Of a stretch of DNA of 6,655 nucleotides, positions 5,412 to 6,655 are shown one piece after another (position 1 is the first letter of the stretch; each line of letters begins with the position of its first letter). Below the pieces are notes generated by a model, which worked only from the letters and a program-made list of their open reading frames with translations, made no database searches and was not told the DNA's origin. The DNA comes from Nonlabens sp. Lineage in GTDB: Bacteria; Bacteroidota; Bacteroidia; Flavobacteriales; Flavobacteriaceae. Location of the stretch: contig JALZUY010000115.1 in the NCBI GenBank assembly GCA_023301395.1, positions 1-6,655 of the forward strand, given 5' to 3'. The translations under genes and the position numbers were made by a program.

Positions 5412-5429
5412 ACGCTTTCGCGAAAGCGT
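5412..5429. repeat. Perfect 18-bp palindrome ACGCTTTCGCGAAAGCGT
   Basis: All 18 bases are self-complementary, giving a cruciform-capable site or a two-fold protein-binding site. It lies in the divergent region between rimO and the 5635 gene, 34 bp upstream of the rimO -7 box. A near-copy is in the methyltransferase gene. I recall this TTTCGCGAAA core as a very frequent dispersed palindrome in some flavobacterial genomes, so it may be a genome-wide repeat rather than a local operator. The rest of the spacer (5430-5588) is AT-rich with nothing I can assign. Confidence 0.8.
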
Positions 5430-5588
5430 AATCATAAATCCTTCCTATTTTCAAGTTTTAAAGAGAATTACAAGATTATATTCAATAATCTCTACAATCC
5501 ATAGTAGAAAAAGAAGCCTGTTCTAAATTTTACAAATCATATAATATATCATTACCTCAATCAAACAGATAGTTTACTCATTTACGAT

Positions 5589-5618
5589 TTGCCTATGCAG
5601 GATTCTTCATTATCTTTA
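5589..5618 (+). promoter_or_regulatory. Bacteroidetes-type promoter for the CarboxypepD_reg protein gene
   Basis: TTG at 5589-5591 and TATCTTTA at 5611-5618 are separated by 19 bp. This fits the -33 TTG and -7 TAnnTTTG arrangement known for flavobacterial promoters, with one mismatch in the -7 box. The box ends 16 bp before the ATG at 5635, so the predicted leader is about 10 bases. Confidence 0.6.
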
Positions 5619-5634
5619 GTTTATAGAAACACCT

Positions 5635-6549
5635 ATGAAACAAACTCTACTAATTTTTTTATTATTCTATTGCACAGTCAATATCGCTCAAAGAACGATT
5701 ACTGGAAATGTGAGTGATGTTGATGGACCTTTATACGGCGCAACAGTTTGGGTCAAAGGAACTGATAATGGCACTGTAACTGATTTTGATGGAAATTTTT
5801 CTATTGTTGCTAATGATGGAGATATTTTGGTGTTTTCTAACGTTTCATATAATAAAAAAGAAGTAATAGTTATTGAAAGTAAAAATATTATTGAGGTAAT
5901 ATTAGAAAATGATCCTAATGAAGTAATTATAATCCTTAGGCATCCTTATTCCACAAATAGAATTAATAATATATATGGAGTCAATTATCAAACGATAGGC
6001 TTAGAACTAGACAATTATGAAGGATTACTTCCATTCCAATTTAGTTTTGGTTTAAGATATGTTACCGATTTTAATAGAAATACTGAATTCCAATACAACC
6101 TATATCACAGTGTGATTTTTTCAAATGATTTTCATTTGAATTTCAAAGCCTCCGCAGAAGGCAGAGATTTCAATAACTTTCAATTTCATAGTTATAAATT
6201 GGAAACATCTAAATCATTAGATTTTTCGCAACCGAATTCTAAATATCACAGAAATCTATTTTTAAACTTAATTGTTGGTGTCTTAAATTTTGATGGTACC
6301 ACAAGTGAAAATGAATTTGGATATGGAGTAGGATTAAGCAGAGAAATTTTTAATAATTTCTATTTGCAAACTAGTTTTATAAACTGGAAGCAATTCAATG
6401 AGTTCAATACAAAGGCATTTTACAAATGGAATTGGAGTAAATGGAATATTACAGCGAGCTACAAACACCTTTCAAACTATAAAGAATTTCAAATAGGCAT
6501 AGGATACCGAATAGATTTATACAATAAGTTAAACACAAAGACCTTGTAA
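5635..6549 (+). CDS. Secreted CarboxypepD_reg-like domain protein with predicted outer-membrane beta-barrel
   Basis: This 304-residue protein has a signal peptide (MKQTLLIFLLFYCTVNIAQ, cleavage probably near A18). Residues about 21-92 form a CarboxypepD_reg-like beta-sandwich: TITGNVSDVDGPLYGATVWV, then GTDNGTVTDFDGNFSI and DGDILVFSNVSY, as seen at the N-terminus of SusC/RagA TonB-dependent receptors. The receptor's plug domain and large barrel do not follow. Instead, about 180 residues from 125 on show alternating aromatic/polar strands (FQFSFGLRYVTDF, FGYGVGLSREIF, WNITASYKHLS) and end in FQIGIGYRIDLY near the C-terminus. This suggests a small barrel of perhaps 8-10 strands. Location would be the outer membrane; ligand and role are unknown. 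The gene is AT-rich (13 of 60 G/C at 5881-5940). It could be a member of an unnamed small-barrel family or a shortened receptor; full length and intact strands favour the former. Confidence 0.8.
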   Translation: MKQTLLIFLLFYCTVNIAQRTITGNVSDVDGPLYGATVWVKGTDNGTVTDFDGNFSIVANDGDILVFSNVSYNKKEVIVIESKNIIEVILENDPNEVIIILRHPYSTNRINNIYGVNYQTIGLELDNYEGLLPFQFSFGLRYVTDFNRNTEFQYNLYHSVIFSNDFHLNFKASAEGRDFNNFQFHSYKLETSKSLDFSQPNSKYHRNLFLNLIVGVLNFDGTTSENEFGYGVGLSREIFNNFYLQTSFINWKQFNEFNTKAFYKWNWSKWNITASYKHLSNYKEFQIGIGYRIDLYNKLNTKTL

Positions 6550-6584
6550 CAATTCTTATTTAAGAAATAGATTTCAAAAATGAC

Positions 6585-6592
6585 TATCTTTA
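6585..6592 (+). promoter_or_regulatory. Possible -7 box for the gene at the window end
   Basis: TATCTTTA matches TAnnTTTG at 7 of 8 positions and ends 4 bp before an ATG. No -33 TTG is seen at suitable spacing. The same TATCTTTA box serves the upstream gene at 5611-5618. Confidence 0.4.
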
Positions 6593-6596
6593 AATC

Positions 6597-6655
6597 ATGT
6601 CACAAATACAACCTTCCATAAAATCACCTTGCCATATTAAATGGAAAGAATTACA
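6597..6655 (+). CDS. Start of an unidentified gene (3' truncated by window edge)
   Basis: ATG 6597 opens a frame that stays open to the window end, 19 full codons, reading MSQIQPSIKSPCHIKWKEL. It follows a -7-like box and lies 47 bp after the preceding stop codon. No family can be recognised from so short a piece; it is offered as a probable start only. Confidence 0.4.
   Translation, partial: MSQIQPSIKSPCHIKWKEL

Overview
The window looks like chromosomal DNA of a marine member of the Flavobacteriaceae (Bacteroidota). The genes lack convincing Shine-Dalgarno sites. Several starts are preceded by a flavobacterial -7 box (TAnnTTTG or close). The RimO N-terminus (MRTKS..KKNKINVITLGCSKNVYDSEVLMGQL-like), the HG(I/V)HSPFVF methyltransferase and the CarboxypepD_reg domain are typical of this group. 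The palindrome ACGCTTTCGCGAAAGCGT is, from memory, abundant in Nonlabens/Dokdonia-type genomes. Genus assignment is an inference.

Layout. (1) 1-511: the 3' end of a Uup-type ABC-F ATPase gene, cut by the window edge. (2) 554-1153: four degenerate copies of a CAGTTCGAGCGCAGTCGAGAACA-type hairpin repeat, then a small GIY-YIG/URI nuclease gene, then one consensus copy in inverted orientation. The nuclease is thus bracketed by a 26-bp inverted repeat with one mismatch. (3) 1164-2872, plus strand: a class I methyltransferase, a MacB/LolD-type ABC ATPase, and a 55-residue single-pass membrane protein whose start overlaps the ATPase end. (4) 2902-2987: a mosaic of short hairpin repeats between convergent genes. 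(5) 3022-5361, minus strand: RimO, then a repeat-rich 354-bp spacer, then a secreted TlpA-like thioredoxin. (6) 5362-5634: divergent promoter region with an 18-bp perfect palindrome. (7) 5635-6549: a secreted or outer-membrane protein with an N-terminal CarboxypepD_reg domain and a probable small beta-barrel; it is noticeably AT-rich. (8) 6597-6655: the beginning of another possible gene.

Most genes are ordinary housekeeping or envelope functions: translation-associated ABC-F, S12 methylthiolation, periplasmic redox and ABC export. The most unusual feature is the set of dispersed hairpin repeats. There are three families: TTCGAGCGCAGTCGA units tied to a GIY-YIG gene, a TCGGC/TTCCGCA/ATTACGAG mosaic occurring three times, and the TTTCGCGAAA palindrome, which has a near-copy inside a coding region. 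The nuclease-plus-inverted-repeat unit resembles a REP/RAYT-like arrangement with a different enzyme and is the best candidate for an incompletely described system. Its mobility is a hypothesis, not something shown here.
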